Shown here: piece by piece, positions 63,456 to 64,000 of the stretch
Layout of the letters: each line of letters begins with the position of its first letter
Numbering within the stretch: position 1 is the first letter of the stretch
Source: Bacillus sp. OV166
Lineage (GTDB): Bacteria; Bacillota; Bacilli; Bacillales; Cytobacillaceae
Assembly (NCBI RefSeq): GCF_900177675.1
Contig: NZ_FXWM01000002.1
Coordinates: 474,001 to 538,000, forward strand
DNA length: 64,000 nt
Direction: 5' to 3'
Notes under the pieces: generated by a model
Database searches by the model: none
The model's input: the letters and a program-made list of their open reading frames with translations, nothing else
Told to the model about the DNA's origin: nothing
Made by a program: the position numbers and the translations under genes

Positions 63456-63821
63456 CTAGATGTTTCTTGAGTCTGTGCAGTGATTTTCCGTTTCATAGGA
63501 ATCGCCATTAGTCCCATCCAGCCAAGCGCAGTCTTTTGCTTCAATATCAGTCGCAGCTACGTTTTTCACGGTTTCTTTAATAGGTTCTACAATCTCTGTT
63601 ATGGCACCAATCGTATCATTTTTTAATAATTCAATCGTTGCAACTGACTGGGCAAAGTCATAGGACTTTGTTAACAAATTCACAAGTTCGTTTAATTTTG
63701 GGAGCTGTTCTACTAAAGTAGTCAATGATTTCTGAACTTCTTGCTTCAACAACTGATCAAGCACATCAAGTTGGTCTCGGTTGGTCTCTTCTAGCTTTGG
63801 TCTGTCCATAACTTCTAACAT
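63456..63821 (-). pseudogene. DUF1641 (YrhD-like) protein, C-terminally altered
   Basis: About 95 codons match DUF1641 proteins: LDQLLKQEVQKSLTTLVEQL, PKLNELVNLLTKSYDFAQSV, IVEPIKETVKNVAATDIEAK. After KD the sequence changes to CAWLDGTNGDSYETENHC and ends, so the conserved C-terminal part of the family (about 60 residues) is replaced by unrelated sequence. DUF1641 genes usually lie next to formate dehydrogenase genes. Upstream sequence to 64000 shows no recognised coding. Confidence 0.65.
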
Positions 63822-64000
63822 ATCGATAGGCCGTTAGTAATTGGTTTGGTTACTCTTTTTAATGAATGGTCCATTTATGAATGACCTAAATAAATTTCCG
63901 TAATACGTTCTACCGCGAGAGTTCCTGAAATGATCCGATTGTTAGATAATTAGTTAACCATTAAAATTTTCGGCTTTGTTTGACATCGATTGTAATGCTT
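63822..64000. other. Unrecognised sequence at the window edge
   Basis: No convincing frame on either strand, although a formate dehydrogenase end might be expected here from the DUF1641 context. Confidence 0.3.

Noticed and set aside
1..64000. CRISPR arrays, rRNA genes, prophage structural genes
   Set aside because: No regularly spaced repeats, rRNA segments or phage structural or integrase genes were seen on either strand.

Overview
The window looks like a low-GC Bacillaceae chromosome (Bacillus/Neobacillus-like). Protein families, strong GGAGG ribosome binding sites, menaquinone-type redox partners and IS types all fit. The species cannot be named from the sequence.

Region 1 (about 1-25.4 kb) is an inositol/cyclitol uptake and catabolism locus. 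It holds IolE, IolI, IolT, IolB, IolD, several Gfo/Idh/MocA dehydrogenases of the IolG type, a zinc alcohol dehydrogenase and a further TIM-barrel epimerase. Two ribose/xylose-type ABC importers (ATPase plus permease each) come with three binding proteins, and there is an extra MFS transporter and the start of a transketolase. Most operons are headed by copies of the palindrome TTAAGCGCTTAA, a LacI-family type operator, but no LacI regulator is encoded here. Two genes carry lesions: a nonsense codon 13 codons before the natural end of the XylF-like binding protein, and an in-frame internal deletion in an epimerase. IolC, IolA and IolJ are not in the window.

Region 2 (about 25.4-28.6 kb) holds a decayed quinone oxidoreductase, a YerD-like glutamate-synthase-domain protein and terminators.

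Region 3 (about 28.6-55.9 kb) appears to be an integrated island. Each end is marked by the 3' half of a selenocysteine tRNA gene (anticodon loop CUUCAAA, long variable arm, 8-nt acceptor strand, discriminator G, CCA), in the same orientation and followed by related sequence. Inside are decayed genes (zinc-ribbon protein, ATP-dependent DNA ligase, lipoprotein), an IS1595-type element and a nested pair of insertion sequences (IS1182-type inside IS3-type). The main cargo is a long catabolic operon: Fe-alcohol dehydrogenase, aldehyde dehydrogenase, acyl-CoA dehydrogenase, CoA-transferase, fumarate-reductase-like flavoprotein, enoyl-CoA hydratase (frameshifted), membrane FeS ETF:quinone oxidoreductase, RraA-type lyase, 2-hydroxyacid dehydrogenase and glycerate kinase. 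ETF beta/alpha, an ACS-family anion transporter and two paralogous GntR/FCD regulators lie nearby. A shared ATCGATAATATAT-type motif sits before the alcohol dehydrogenase, the regulators, the transporter and the ETF operon, so these look like one regulon. The substrate is unknown. The layout suggests alcohol -> aldehyde -> acid -> acyl-CoA -> enoyl-CoA, with a 2-oxo/2-hydroxy acid branch entering glycolysis through glycerate.

Region 4 (56-64 kb) begins with a tandem-TetR regulator divergent from an aldehyde dehydrogenase/Fe-alcohol dehydrogenase operon. It then runs into eroded genes: truncated YhgE-like protein, truncated MerR with a lost start codon, cytochrome P450 remnant and truncated DUF1641 protein. 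It may be part of a second element accreted at the same tRNA-Sec site.
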